64,000 nucleotides of DNA. Source: Paraburkholderia phytofirmans PsJN. Its GTDB lineage: Bacteria > Pseudomonadota > Gammaproteobacteria > Burkholderiales > Burkholderiaceae. Below, one piece after another: positions 16,027 through 23,315 of the stretch. Numbering within the stretch: position 1 is the stretch's first letter; the number at the start of each line of letters is the position of its first letter. The notes under the pieces were generated by a model, which worked only from the letters and a program-made list of their open reading frames with translations, made no database searches and was not told the DNA's origin. Both the position numbers and the translations under genes were made by a program. The stretch spans positions 4,402,001 to 4,466,000 of the forward strand of contig NC_010681.1 in NCBI RefSeq assembly GCF_000020125.1, read 5' to 3'.

Positions 16027-17274
16027 ATGATCCACTACCGGGGCTGTGCGGGGGATCCGCTTAGCATTGGCGGTGTAAAGCGGCTTTCTTTGCCTACTTT
16101 CTTTGCCGCGGCAAAGAAAGTAGGTGCCGCCCCGCACAGGGGCAACGCTAATAGACCACAAAGGCTTCAAGGAAAGGCCAACAAAAAGGCCAACAAAAAC
16201 CAACCCCAAAAAACCCAAACCGGCGTAGCCATAATCAGCGCCTTACTAGTAGTCGCGCTATCAGCGATCCTGGTATCGGGCATGCTCTGGCGCCAGCAAG
16301 TCCAAATCCGCCGGATAGAAAACCAGCGCCTCCTCTCACAAGCCCAATGGGTAGCCCGCGGCGCGTTAGACTGGACGCGCCTGATCCTCCGCTCAGAAGG
16401 CGACACATCAGCCGGTATCACCTACCTTGGCGGCCTATGGGGCGTCCCAATAGCCAAAACCCGCCTATCCGATTTCCTGGGCCAAATAGGCGAAGTAAGA
16501 GCACAACAAGGCGCAGAAACCTACCTATCGGGTTCGATCGAAGACGCCCAGGCAAAATTCAACCTGAGAAATCTGGTGGAAAGCCCAGCCCCAGGCGTGA
16601 TGCAACTGGACATGAACCAGATCGGCGCCTACCAGCGCCTACTGGCATCGCTCGGCGCAAACAGCCAGCTGGCAAAAACCACCGCAATCCAGGTCCGCGC
16701 GAGCCTGGCACAATCGGCAACCCGTTTTCAGACCGTCACGTCCACGAACGGCACGACCGCAACCCCGCCGCCGATCCAGGGCGGCGCCACCGGCGGCAGC
16801 TTCACCAACAAACCGGGTATCGAAGACAGCGAAGACAGCTCCGCCAACGCGCCGATCCAGATGACCAGCGTCGACTCGCTGCTCGATATCCCCGGCTACA
16901 CGCCAGAAATGGTCGCGCGCTTGCGCCCCTTCGTCACCGTGCTGCCGACGGTATCGGCAGTCAACGTGAACACGGCTTCGGCCGAAGTCATCGCGGCGGT
17001 CGTGCCGGGAATGAGCGTGTCGACGGCGCAAGCCTTCGTTGCGCGCAGGCAAACGGTGTTTTTCCGCAATGTCGGCGACATACAGCTCGCGTTGCGCGGC
17101 GCCGGCGTGCAATCGGTCTCGATCGACCCGAGCGAACTCGACGTCAACTCGAATTACTTCCTCATCCACGGCCGCGTGCAGCACGAACGCGCCGAGGTGG
17201 ACCGCACGACCCTCGTCTATCGCGACGCATTGACTCACACTACGCGTATCGTGCGAGTAGAAGACCAACTATGA
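16027..17274 (+). CDS. gspK: Minor pseudopilin GspK, 5' end altered by an inserted repeat
   Basis: GspK is the large minor pseudopilin that caps the pseudopilus. The recognisable protein starts at the processing site QTG|VAIISALLVVALSAILVSG (about 16207) and runs 355 residues in the family pattern, including the helix-hairpin-helix-like region near the C-terminus. The normal short leader is missing: the frame upstream runs through the inverted-arm element with no stop back to 15439. The start given is the nearest in-frame ATG and has no good ribosome site. Codons 16210-16560 are odd (CTA five times, ATA four times, TTA twice, AGA once). Function depends on where translation begins. Confidence 0.8.
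   Translation: MIHYRGCAGDPLSIGGVKRLSLPTFFAAAKKVGAAPHRGNANRPQRLQGKANKKANKNQPQKTQTGVAIISALLVVALSAILVSGMLWRQQVQIRRIENQRLLSQAQWVARGALDWTRLILRSEGDTSAGITYLGGLWGVPIAKTRLSDFLGQIGEVRAQQGAETYLSGSIEDAQAKFNLRNLVESPAPGVMQLDMNQIGAYQRLLASLGANSQLAKTTAIQVRASLAQSATRFQTVTSTNGTTATPPPIQGGATGGSFTNKPGIEDSEDSSANAPIQMTSVDSLLDIPGYTPEMVARLRPFVTVLPTVSAVNVNTASAEVIAAVVPGMSVSTAQAFVARRQTVFFRNVGDIQLALRGAGVQSVSIDPSELDVNSNYFLIHGRVQHERAEVDRTTLVYRDALTHTTRIVRVEDQL
16070..16181 (-). repeat. Right 112-bp inverted arm
   Basis: Inverted partner of the left arm. It contains a perfect 30-bp palindrome at 16094-16123 (half-site CTACTTTCTTTGCCG). The eight differences from the left arm include changes on both sides of the palindromes that partly keep pairing. 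Confidence 0.9.
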
Positions 17275-17302
17275 ATAACGCCTTTCCCAGAGAGAGTGGC
17301 CT

Positions 17303-18730
17303 TTGAGCACGCTGATCGTTCTATTGCCGCCGCGTGACCCGGCGGTGCCATCGCAGGAATGGCAACTGCCGGAGCTGCCGTTCGTGCTGCTCGACAAGTC
17401 GGGCCGCGCCCAGCGCACCGGCCGGTCGGCGCTCGCGCTGCTGCCGCGCGCCTCCACCACGGTGCTGATGGTCGCCGCGCGCGACCTGCTGATGATGCCC
17501 GCCACACTGCCGCCACTGCGCGGCCCGCGGCTGCGTCAGGCGCTGCCCAATATCGTCGAGGATCAACTGATCCAGGACCCGCAGACCTGTCACATCGCCG
17601 TCGACCCGAAACCGCTCGCGGGCGGCCGGCAGCTGCTGGCGATCATCGACCGCGGCTGGTTCCGGTATATCTGCGAATCGTTCACCAACGCCGGCCATCG
17701 CAGCTTGCGCGCGGTGCCGGTCACACGCTGCCTGCCGCAGGCGGCCGCACTTGATGCCGATGTGCCCGCCGAAGTCGCGGAAACGGTGAATGCGGGTGAG
17801 CCGGCCATGGCAGGCGCGGCCGACGTGGCGACGTCGTTGCCGGGCGTCGCGCCGGTGCTGACGCCCGGCGTCGTGGCTGCGGTGCCGATGGTGGCCGCCG
17901 TGCTCGGCGCCGTGGTGCAGACCGCGCCCGCCCTGCTGCTCGAAGGCGTGACAAACAGCGCAGGCGAGCGCGGCGTGCCGCGCGTCGAACTGGCGATTGC
18001 ACGCGGAGTGCAAGGCGAAGGGTTGGCAGTGCCTGCCAGCGCCGTGAACGCGACGCTCAGCGCGCTCGCCGGGGCGGCGCCGGTGTCGCTACACATGCTC
18101 ACCGAAGTGCCCGGCAACGAGCCGAGTCTCGCGCCGAATAGCCCGGCACGGCTGGCTGCGTACATCCACGGCGCCAGTCCGCTGCCGTTCGAACAGCTCG
18201 CGCGGCGCGCGCTGGAGTGCCGCTTCGACTTGTGCCAGTTCGAGTTCGCCTCGCAGCCGTGGCGGCTCGACCGCGCGACGCTGCGGCGTCTGCGGCTGCC
18301 GGTGTTGCTCGCGGTCGGCGCGCTGCTGGTTGCGATCATCGGCGCAAACGCGCAGTGGCTGATGCTCGCGCGCCAACGCGATGCAATCAACACGCAGATG
18401 ACCGAACTGCTGCTCAATACCTTCCCCAAAACGACCGTCGTGCTCGACGCGCCCGACCAGATGTCGCGCCAGTTGCAGCAGCTGCGCGTCGCGGCGGGCG
18501 AACTGTCGCCGGACGATTTTCTGCCGCTCGCCGATGGGCTCGCGCGCTCTCTGCCGCCGGTGCCGGTCAACGGGATTGCCGCGCTCGACTATCACGACCG
18601 GCGGCTCGACGTGAACTTCAAGCCGGAGATCAAGCTCGATCCCGATTTCGCGAAGCGCCTGGCGCGTAACGGCCTGAGCGGCGCGATCGACAGCAATACC
18701 GGCAAGTGGACCATCAGGAACGGACAATGA
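17303..18730 (+). CDS. gspL: Type II secretion protein GspL
   Basis: GspL joins the GspE ATPase to the inner membrane. It has a cytoplasmic N-terminal actin-like domain, one membrane segment near residue 332-352 (LPVLLAVGALLVAIIGAN) and a periplasmic ferredoxin-like end. The best start is TTG at 17303 (MSTLIVLLPPRDP) behind AGAGAG. A low-complexity Ala/Val/Pro insert at residues 150-215 lengthens the cytoplasmic part. It overlaps gspM by 4 bp (ATGA). Confidence 0.93.
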   Translation: MSTLIVLLPPRDPAVPSQEWQLPELPFVLLDKSGRAQRTGRSALALLPRASTTVLMVAARDLLMMPATLPPLRGPRLRQALPNIVEDQLIQDPQTCHIAVDPKPLAGGRQLLAIIDRGWFRYICESFTNAGHRSLRAVPVTRCLPQAAALDADVPAEVAETVNAGEPAMAGAADVATSLPGVAPVLTPGVVAAVPMVAAVLGAVVQTAPALLLEGVTNSAGERGVPRVELAIARGVQGEGLAVPASAVNATLSALAGAAPVSLHMLTEVPGNEPSLAPNSPARLAAYIHGASPLPFEQLARRALECRFDLCQFEFASQPWRLDRATLRRLRLPVLLAVGALLVAIIGANAQWLMLARQRDAINTQMTELLLNTFPKTTVVLDAPDQMSRQLQQLRVAAGELSPDDFLPLADGLARSLPPVPVNGIAALDYHDRRLDVNFKPEIKLDPDFAKRLARNGLSGAIDSNTGKWTIRNGQ

Positions 18731-19230
18731 AAGCTGAACTCGCTCAAACATGGGCCGGATTCTGGGAGCAGCGCACCGAGCGCGAAAAAGCCCTGCTGAC
18801 GTGGGGCGGCGGCGTGCTCGCCGTGGTGATCGCGTGGTCGGTGCTGTGGGCGCCGGCGCAGGAAGGCCGCTCGCATCTGCGTGAATCGCTGCCCGCCATG
18901 CAGCGTCAGTTGGCGCAGATGACCGCGCAGGCGAACGAAGCGCGCCAATTGTCGGCGGCGGCTCAAGGCGTCGCGCCGACCGGCGCCGCGCTGAAGGACG
19001 CCCTTACCGCTTCGCTCAGCGATCACGGCCTCGCGGCGACACAGGTTCAGGTGATCGGCAACGCGGTCCAGATCCAGTTGAAGAACGCGTCGTTCCCGGC
19101 GTGGACCGCTTGGGTCGACGACGTGCGCAAGCAGTTCAAGGTGCAAGTCTCGGAGGCGCACGCCACGGCGCTCAAGGAAGACGGCCAGGTGGACCTGACG
19201 GCGTCGTTGCAGCCGTCCACCGCGAAATGA
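18727..19230 (+). CDS. gspM: Type II secretion protein GspM
   Basis: GspM is the small bitopic partner of GspL. The 167-residue protein has a short cytoplasmic start, one membrane segment (TWGGGVLAVVIAWSVLWAP) and a periplasmic domain. The ATG at 18727 overlaps the gspL stop, which decides the start over an upstream in-frame ATG at 18706. Confidence 0.93.
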   Translation: MKAELAQTWAGFWEQRTEREKALLTWGGGVLAVVIAWSVLWAPAQEGRSHLRESLPAMQRQLAQMTAQANEARQLSAAAQGVAPTGAALKDALTASLSDHGLAATQVQVIGNAVQIQLKNASFPAWTAWVDDVRKQFKVQVSEAHATALKEDGQVDLTASLQPSTAK

Positions 19231-19264
19231 CAATCACCGCGACCTCGCCGTCACAGGATCTCGC

Positions 19265-20044
19265 ATGAATTACTGGATGCGGCGCTTGCGCGTCGCGCTG
19301 CCCTGGCTGGTAGTCGCGGTGCTGTCCGCCGCGGCCGTGATGCTGACGATGCTGCCGGCCGCCTGGATCACCCCGCAGTTCGCCAAAAAGACGGGCGGCC
19401 ACGTCAATCTCGTCAATCCGGCCGGATCGCTGTGGCACGGCTCGGCCACGCTGATGCTGGCCGCCGGCTCCGACATGAGCGCGGCGACGTTGCTGCCTGG
19501 CCGGATCGAATGGCGCACGGCGTTCTGGCCACTGTTTACCGGCCGCGTGCGCATGATCATGCGGCACAGCGAAGCGATGCCGGAGCCGATCACCGTCGAC
19601 GCCACGCCGCGCACCGCGACTGTTACGTCCGGCTCGATCGCCGTGCCGGCTTCGCTGCTGAGCGGTCTTGGCGCGCCGTTTAACACGCTCGATCTGCAAG
19701 GCAATGTGCAGCTGTCCTGGTCCGACTGGCGCAGCTTCAATCGGGAGGCGTTCGGGCAACTGACCATCATGTTGACCGACGTCAGTTCGCGCGTCTCGCT
19801 GGTCAAACCGCTTGGCTCCTACCGCGTGCTATTTCAGGCGCAGGGCGAGTCGTCCACGCTCGACCTGACCACCATCAAGGGTCCGTTGATGCTGACCGGC
19901 AATGGCACGGTGTCGGCGGCATCGACGTCGTTTCATGGGACGGCCAGCGCCGCGCCTGAGGCCCGCGATAACCTCGCAGGATTGCTGAACCTGTTGGGGC
20001 GGCCGAGCGGGCCGGACACGGTGGCGTTGACGTTCGTGCACTGA
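19265..20044 (+). CDS. gspN: Type II secretion protein GspN
   Basis: GspN is an accessory inner-membrane component, last in the gsp operon. One N-terminal membrane segment (LPWLVVAVLSAAAVMLTML) is followed by a periplasmic domain rich in beta structure with the stretch GSLWHGSATL typical of the family. The length of 259 residues fits. No prepilin peptidase gene (gspO/pilD) is present in the window, so processing must rely on a gene elsewhere. A decayed copy of its last coding segment follows downstream. Confidence 0.9.
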   Translation: MNYWMRRLRVALPWLVVAVLSAAAVMLTMLPAAWITPQFAKKTGGHVNLVNPAGSLWHGSATLMLAAGSDMSAATLLPGRIEWRTAFWPLFTGRVRMIMRHSEAMPEPITVDATPRTATVTSGSIAVPASLLSGLGAPFNTLDLQGNVQLSWSDWRSFNREAFGQLTIMLTDVSSRVSLVKPLGSYRVLFQAQGESSTLDLTTIKGPLMLTGNGTVSAASTSFHGTASAAPEARDNLAGLLNLLGRPSGPDTVALTFVH

Positions 20045-20092
20045 GGCGCGCGGGCTCGAGCTACGGGGCGGGCCGATTGACACGCGGGCGGA

Positions 20093-20173
20093 GCATCGAT
20101 GTCGTTGCGTAAAGCGGCCAGCGCTGTGGCGTAAGAGCGCGGTAGCCTCGCGGCGCTGCTGGATCTGTTGTGA
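20093..20173 (+). pseudogene. Decayed duplicate of the gspN 3' end
   Basis: Translated in the gspN frame, this reads ASMSLRKAASAVA-stop-ERGSLAALLDLL-stop. It aligns with the gspN segment at 19919-19996, which reads ASTSFHGTASAAPEAR then DNLAGLLNLLG. The DNA also matches over most of its length. An in-frame stop shows it is not functional. It looks like an old partial tandem duplication or the tail of a lost second copy. Confidence 0.6.
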
Positions 20174-20194
20174 TGCAGAGCGTCCACGGAATAA

Positions 20195-20236
20195 TAAAAA
20201 AGGCATGGCCGTCAAACGCGGCCATGCCCTTTTGTT
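20195..20236. terminator. Bidirectional terminator between gspN and the efflux gene
   Basis: The stem GGCATGGCC (20202-20210) and GGCCATGCC (20220-20228) is flanked by A-rich sequence on the left and TTTTGTTTT on the right. It can therefore end both the gsp operon and the convergent efflux gene. Confidence 0.85.
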
Positions 20237-20257
20237 TTGCTTCGACGGCCAGCGCTT

Positions 20258-21829
20258 CTACTCGGCTTGCGTCCGTGCCGGCGGCGTCGCCGTGCTTTGC
20301 GCGACAGGCGCAGCCGACGATGCCGGCAGCGGCGCCGGCGCTGCCACATCGCCGGTTTCGCGATTCATCCGCGAGGCGTCCCAGCCGCCGCCCAGCGCCT
20401 TCACCAGACCCACCGACGACACCATCCGCTGTCCGGCGATGTTCTCCAGCTTCTGCTCGGCCGTGAAAGCCGTGGTCTGTGCCGTCAGCACGTTGACGAA
20501 GCCGACCGTGCCGGCCTTGTACTCGTTCGTGACGATGGCGAGCGCCTGACGCGCCGAATCCACCGCTTGCTGCTGCACGACGATTTCCTGGGCGAGGATG
20601 CGTTGCGACGCGAGATTGTCCTCGACGTCCTGAAACGCGGCCAGCACCGTTTGACGGTAGGTCGCGACGTCGCCGTCGTAGGCGGCGCGCGCCGCGTCGG
20701 TCTGCGCCTGGCGCAGGCCGGCGTCGAATAGCGTCGCAGCGAGCTGCGGGCCGAGCGTCCAGAAGCGCGACGGCGCGGTCAGCAGTTGCGAGAACACCGA
20801 ATTTTCGAAGCCGCCGGAAGCCGACAGCGTCAGCGACGGGAAGAAAGCGGCGATGGCGACGCCGATCTGTTCGTTCGCCGCCGCGGCCTTGCGCTCCGCC
20901 GAGGCGATATCCGGACGCCGCTCGAGCAGCGCGGACGGCATCTGCGCCGGCACGGTGGGCGGCGTGGCGGTAAGCGGCGCCGGCGGAATCGAGAAGGTCG
21001 AGGCCGGTTCGCCGACTAGGACGGCGATTGCGTGCTCGTCCTGGGCGCGCTGAACGCCGTTATCGATCGCGGACGCCTGCGCCGATTGCAATTGCGTCTG
21101 CGCCTGAATCACGTCGGAGCGCGCGGCGACGCCGGCCGCGTACTGGTTCTGCGTGAGTTGCAGCGAGCGCTGGTAGGCCGCGACCGTGTCGTCGAGCAGC
21201 TTTTGGGTCGAATCGAGCGCGCGCAGCGAGAAGTAGGTCTGGGCGAGCGTGGCTTGGGCCGACAGCCGCGCGTTGGCGAGGTCCGCCGCGGCGCCTTGCT
21301 GGCCGGCTTTCTGCGCGTTCACCGAGCGGGTGACCGAACCCCACAGATCCGGCTCCCAGCTTGCGTCGAGCTGCACGTTGAAACTGTTGCTGACGCCGGA
21401 GCGGCTCGTAGCCGTGGTCGAGTTGCCGCCGGAGGACCGCCCGTTGCCGGAACGCGTTGCACCCGCCGACGCGCCGATAGTCGGGAAATACGCCGCGCGC
21501 GCCTCGCCGACCAGCGCGCGCGCCTGCCGGTAGGCGGCAGCGAATTGGGCGACTGTCTGGTTGGCGGTGTTCAGGCGCTCCTCGAGCGCGTTCAGCTGAG
21601 GATCTTCGTAAATGCTCCACCAGTCGCCGCGATCCTGCTGGTCGGCCGGTTCAGCGACTTTCCAGCCGGGCGCGGCTTCCTTGTAGGACGCCGGGATCTC
21701 GGCGGCGGGACGCTTGTAGTCGGGGCCGACCGCGCAAGCCGCCAGCAGGCCGGTGAAGGCTGCAGCCACAGCAATAGTCAGGGCGCGAGGCGCAAGCATC
21801 CGCGCGCGCGAGATTCGATCAGACTGCAT
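20258..21829 (-). CDS. Outer-membrane efflux lipoprotein, NodT/OprM family
   Basis: The protein is a TolC-like outer-membrane channel for drug efflux. The signal peptide ends in the lipobox LLAAC, followed by AVGPDYKRP, the hallmark of the NodT/OprM lipoprotein group. Two OEP repeats make up the rest. The start at 21829 (MQSDRISRARML) has AAGGA upstream; a longer frame to 21874 is unlikely. It is convergent with the gsp operon and points away from the MarR-MFS pair, with which it could work. The exact partner is not shown. Confidence 0.9.
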   Translation of the reverse strand: MQSDRISRARMLAPRALTIAVAAAFTGLLAACAVGPDYKRPAAEIPASYKEAAPGWKVAEPADQQDRGDWWSIYEDPQLNALEERLNTANQTVAQFAAAYRQARALVGEARAAYFPTIGASAGATRSGNGRSSGGNSTTATSRSGVSNSFNVQLDASWEPDLWGSVTRSVNAQKAGQQGAAADLANARLSAQATLAQTYFSLRALDSTQKLLDDTVAAYQRSLQLTQNQYAAGVAARSDVIQAQTQLQSAQASAIDNGVQRAQDEHAIAVLVGEPASTFSIPPAPLTATPPTVPAQMPSALLERRPDIASAERKAAAANEQIGVAIAAFFPSLTLSASGGFENSVFSQLLTAPSRFWTLGPQLAATLFDAGLRQAQTDAARAAYDGDVATYRQTVLAAFQDVEDNLASQRILAQEIVVQQQAVDSARQALAIVTNEYKAGTVGFVNVLTAQTTAFTAEQKLENIAGQRMVSSVGLVKALGGGWDASRMNRETGDVAAPAPLPASSAAPVAQSTATPPARTQAE

Positions 21830-22017
21830 GCAATGAATTCCTTCTGGACGCCGCGGCGCGGCCAATGGCGGCACCGCCGGCCGGGCGAGATCTTGGTCTG
21901 CCGGAATGTTAGCGTATGAGCCCGCTGGGCGCGGGAAACTGAAAGGGTAATGCGAGGAAGGAGGCAGGTGTGTTACGGAGGATGTCGCGAAGGTTACGCG
22001 CTGTTACCGGCGAGGCG

Positions 22018-22389
22018 TCAACCCCGTGATTCCGTCGACTTGGCTTGGCGAGCCAGCTTACCGGCGGCCGCCCGGCACGGCGCATCGCCGCGCGCCTGGC
22101 AGGCGCCGGTGGGCCCTACGTGCTTGTCCGCGCCGGTAGGAACGACGGCGGCGTTCACCGCAGGCACCGCCGCCGCTGCCAACTGGATTTTCGCCGTCTT
22201 GGCGCCCTTCTGTCCCCGCCGATGCTCGAACCACGCCAGCACCGCGACGCCGACCGATCCCCCAGGTAACACGAACAGCACGGCGAACAACGCGAGTTTC
22301 CACCAGCGGTGCGGCCCTTGAAAGGTGCTGAGTGCGGAATCGGTCAGGGAGCGGCTCAGGCCGCCAAGCGTGTTTTTGAGGTACAGCAT
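22018..22389 (-). CDS. Small single-TM protein of unknown function
   Basis: The 123-residue protein starts MLYLKNTLGGLSRSL. It has one membrane segment (WWKLALFAVLFVLPGGSVGVAV), a basic stretch (EHRRGQKGAK) and an Ala-rich tail with two Cys. I do not recognise the family. It has a well-formed promoter at 22489-22517 and lies between the efflux channel and marR, so a link to envelope or drug response is possible. The frame could extend to 22506 but the added residues are Arg-rich and unlikely. Confidence 0.65.
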   Translation of the reverse strand: MLYLKNTLGGLSRSLTDSALSTFQGPHRWWKLALFAVLFVLPGGSVGVAVLAWFEHRRGQKGAKTAKIQLAAAAVPAVNAAVVPTGADKHVGPTGACQARGDAPCRAAAGKLARQAKSTESRG

Positions 22390-22488
22390 CGGGAAAATCC
22401 TTTTTCGCGCGTCGCGGTCGCGGCGCGCAGAGAATCGGTCAGAACATGGTCTCGGGTGGCGCGGGTCGCGCGTAACTCGTTGCCTATA

Positions 22489-22517
22489 ATAATATTGACT
22501 ATGCAATTAAATTTCAA
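22489..22517 (-). promoter_or_regulatory. Promoter of the small single-TM gene
   Basis: On the minus strand TTGAAA (22512-22517) and TATTAT (22489-22494) are 17 nt apart; each matches consensus at five of six positions. It faces and overlaps the proposed marR promoter. Confidence 0.6.
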
Positions 22518-22523
22518 GATACT
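22495..22523 (+). promoter_or_regulatory. Candidate marR promoter and operator
   Basis: On the plus strand TTGACT (22495-22500) and GATACT (22518-22523) are 17 nt apart. The core TTGACTATGCAA (22495-22506) has the TTG-N6-CAA symmetry often seen in MarR-family operators. The position overlaps both this and the opposing promoter, so one bound repressor could close both. Confidence 0.45.
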
Positions 22524-22641
22524 TCCACCCGCGGATGTCGGCCGTGTTGTTTTCCTGCCGTCCGCACTGCGCGAAACCACGTTTGACTTGTCTGCTTAGG
22601 CAGCTAAAATCCGTACTGCTTGAGACGTTTCCGGATCTACG

Positions 22642-23184
22642 ATGACTGAAGGCCCCTACAAGGCGGACGAGATTCACCTCGAATCGAGTCTCGGCTACTA
22701 CCTGACGAAAGCTCGAAACGTGCTGGTCGAGCGGACGGATCGTGCGGTCAAGCCGTTGGGACTGACCACGCAACAGATCGGCGTGATCCTGATGCTGTCG
22801 TCGCGGCGCGCGAGTACACCGTTCGAACTGTCGCGCGCCATGTCGTATGACAGCGGATCGATGACACGTCTGCTCGATCGCCTCGAAAAGAAAGGCTTTA
22901 TCGTGCGCTCGCGTAGCGAGACCGATCGGCGGATGGTGGAGCTGGAGTTGACGCCGCAGGGCCACGACGCCGCGCGGCAACTACCTGGCTTGGGTGCGGC
23001 AGTGCTGAACGAACAGCTGCGTGGGTTTTCGGCCGCCGACCACGCCGCGTTGATCGACCTGCTCGGCCGTTTCATCGCGAACGGCATCGACGCGGGAGCA
23101 AGCGCGGGGTGTGGATTGGGGCCGCAGCAGGAATCGCTGGACGAATCACCCGAAGCCTCGCCGCGCGAACACGGCGAACACTAA
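22642..23184 (+). CDS. MarR-family transcriptional regulator
   Basis: A 180-residue winged-helix repressor. The helix-turn-helix and wing are seen in TQQIGVILMLSS, MSYDSGSMTRLLDRLEKKG and VRSRSETDRRMVELELT, which is the MarR signature. It is 131 bp upstream of a DHA2 drug exporter on the same strand. It probably represses that exporter until a phenolic or cationic ligand binds, as EmrR/MarR do. This role is inferred from position. Confidence 0.92.
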   Translation: MTEGPYKADEIHLESSLGYYLTKARNVLVERTDRAVKPLGLTTQQIGVILMLSSRRASTPFELSRAMSYDSGSMTRLLDRLEKKGFIVRSRSETDRRMVELELTPQGHDAARQLPGLGAAVLNEQLRGFSAADHAALIDLLGRFIANGIDAGASAGCGLGPQQESLDESPEASPREHGEH

Positions 23185-23315
23185 CTTGACGCGTTTTTCC
23201 GAGCGCGTCGTCGTATGAAGATGTCTGTCTGGGCAGAGAGTGATGCGGCATGTAAGCGCACCACCGAAAGTCGCGGATAAAGCTGCCGCGACAAGCTTTC
23301 CAGCTGAGGAGAAGA

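Larger units (their letters stand above)
15554..16181. mobile_element. Inverted-arm repeat element at the gspJ-gspK junction
   Basis: Two 112-bp arms, at 15554-15665 and 16070-16181, are inverted repeats with 104 of 112 matching positions. They enclose a 404-bp core. Each arm contains its own palindrome built on ACTTTCTTTGCCGC. The core has no transposase and no recognisable protein, although it is open in the gspK frame. Such arms without an enzyme suggest a non-autonomous, MITE-like or structured repeat. That related copies recur in Paraburkholderia genomes is a recollection of similar predicted peptides, not something tested here. Confidence 0.75.
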
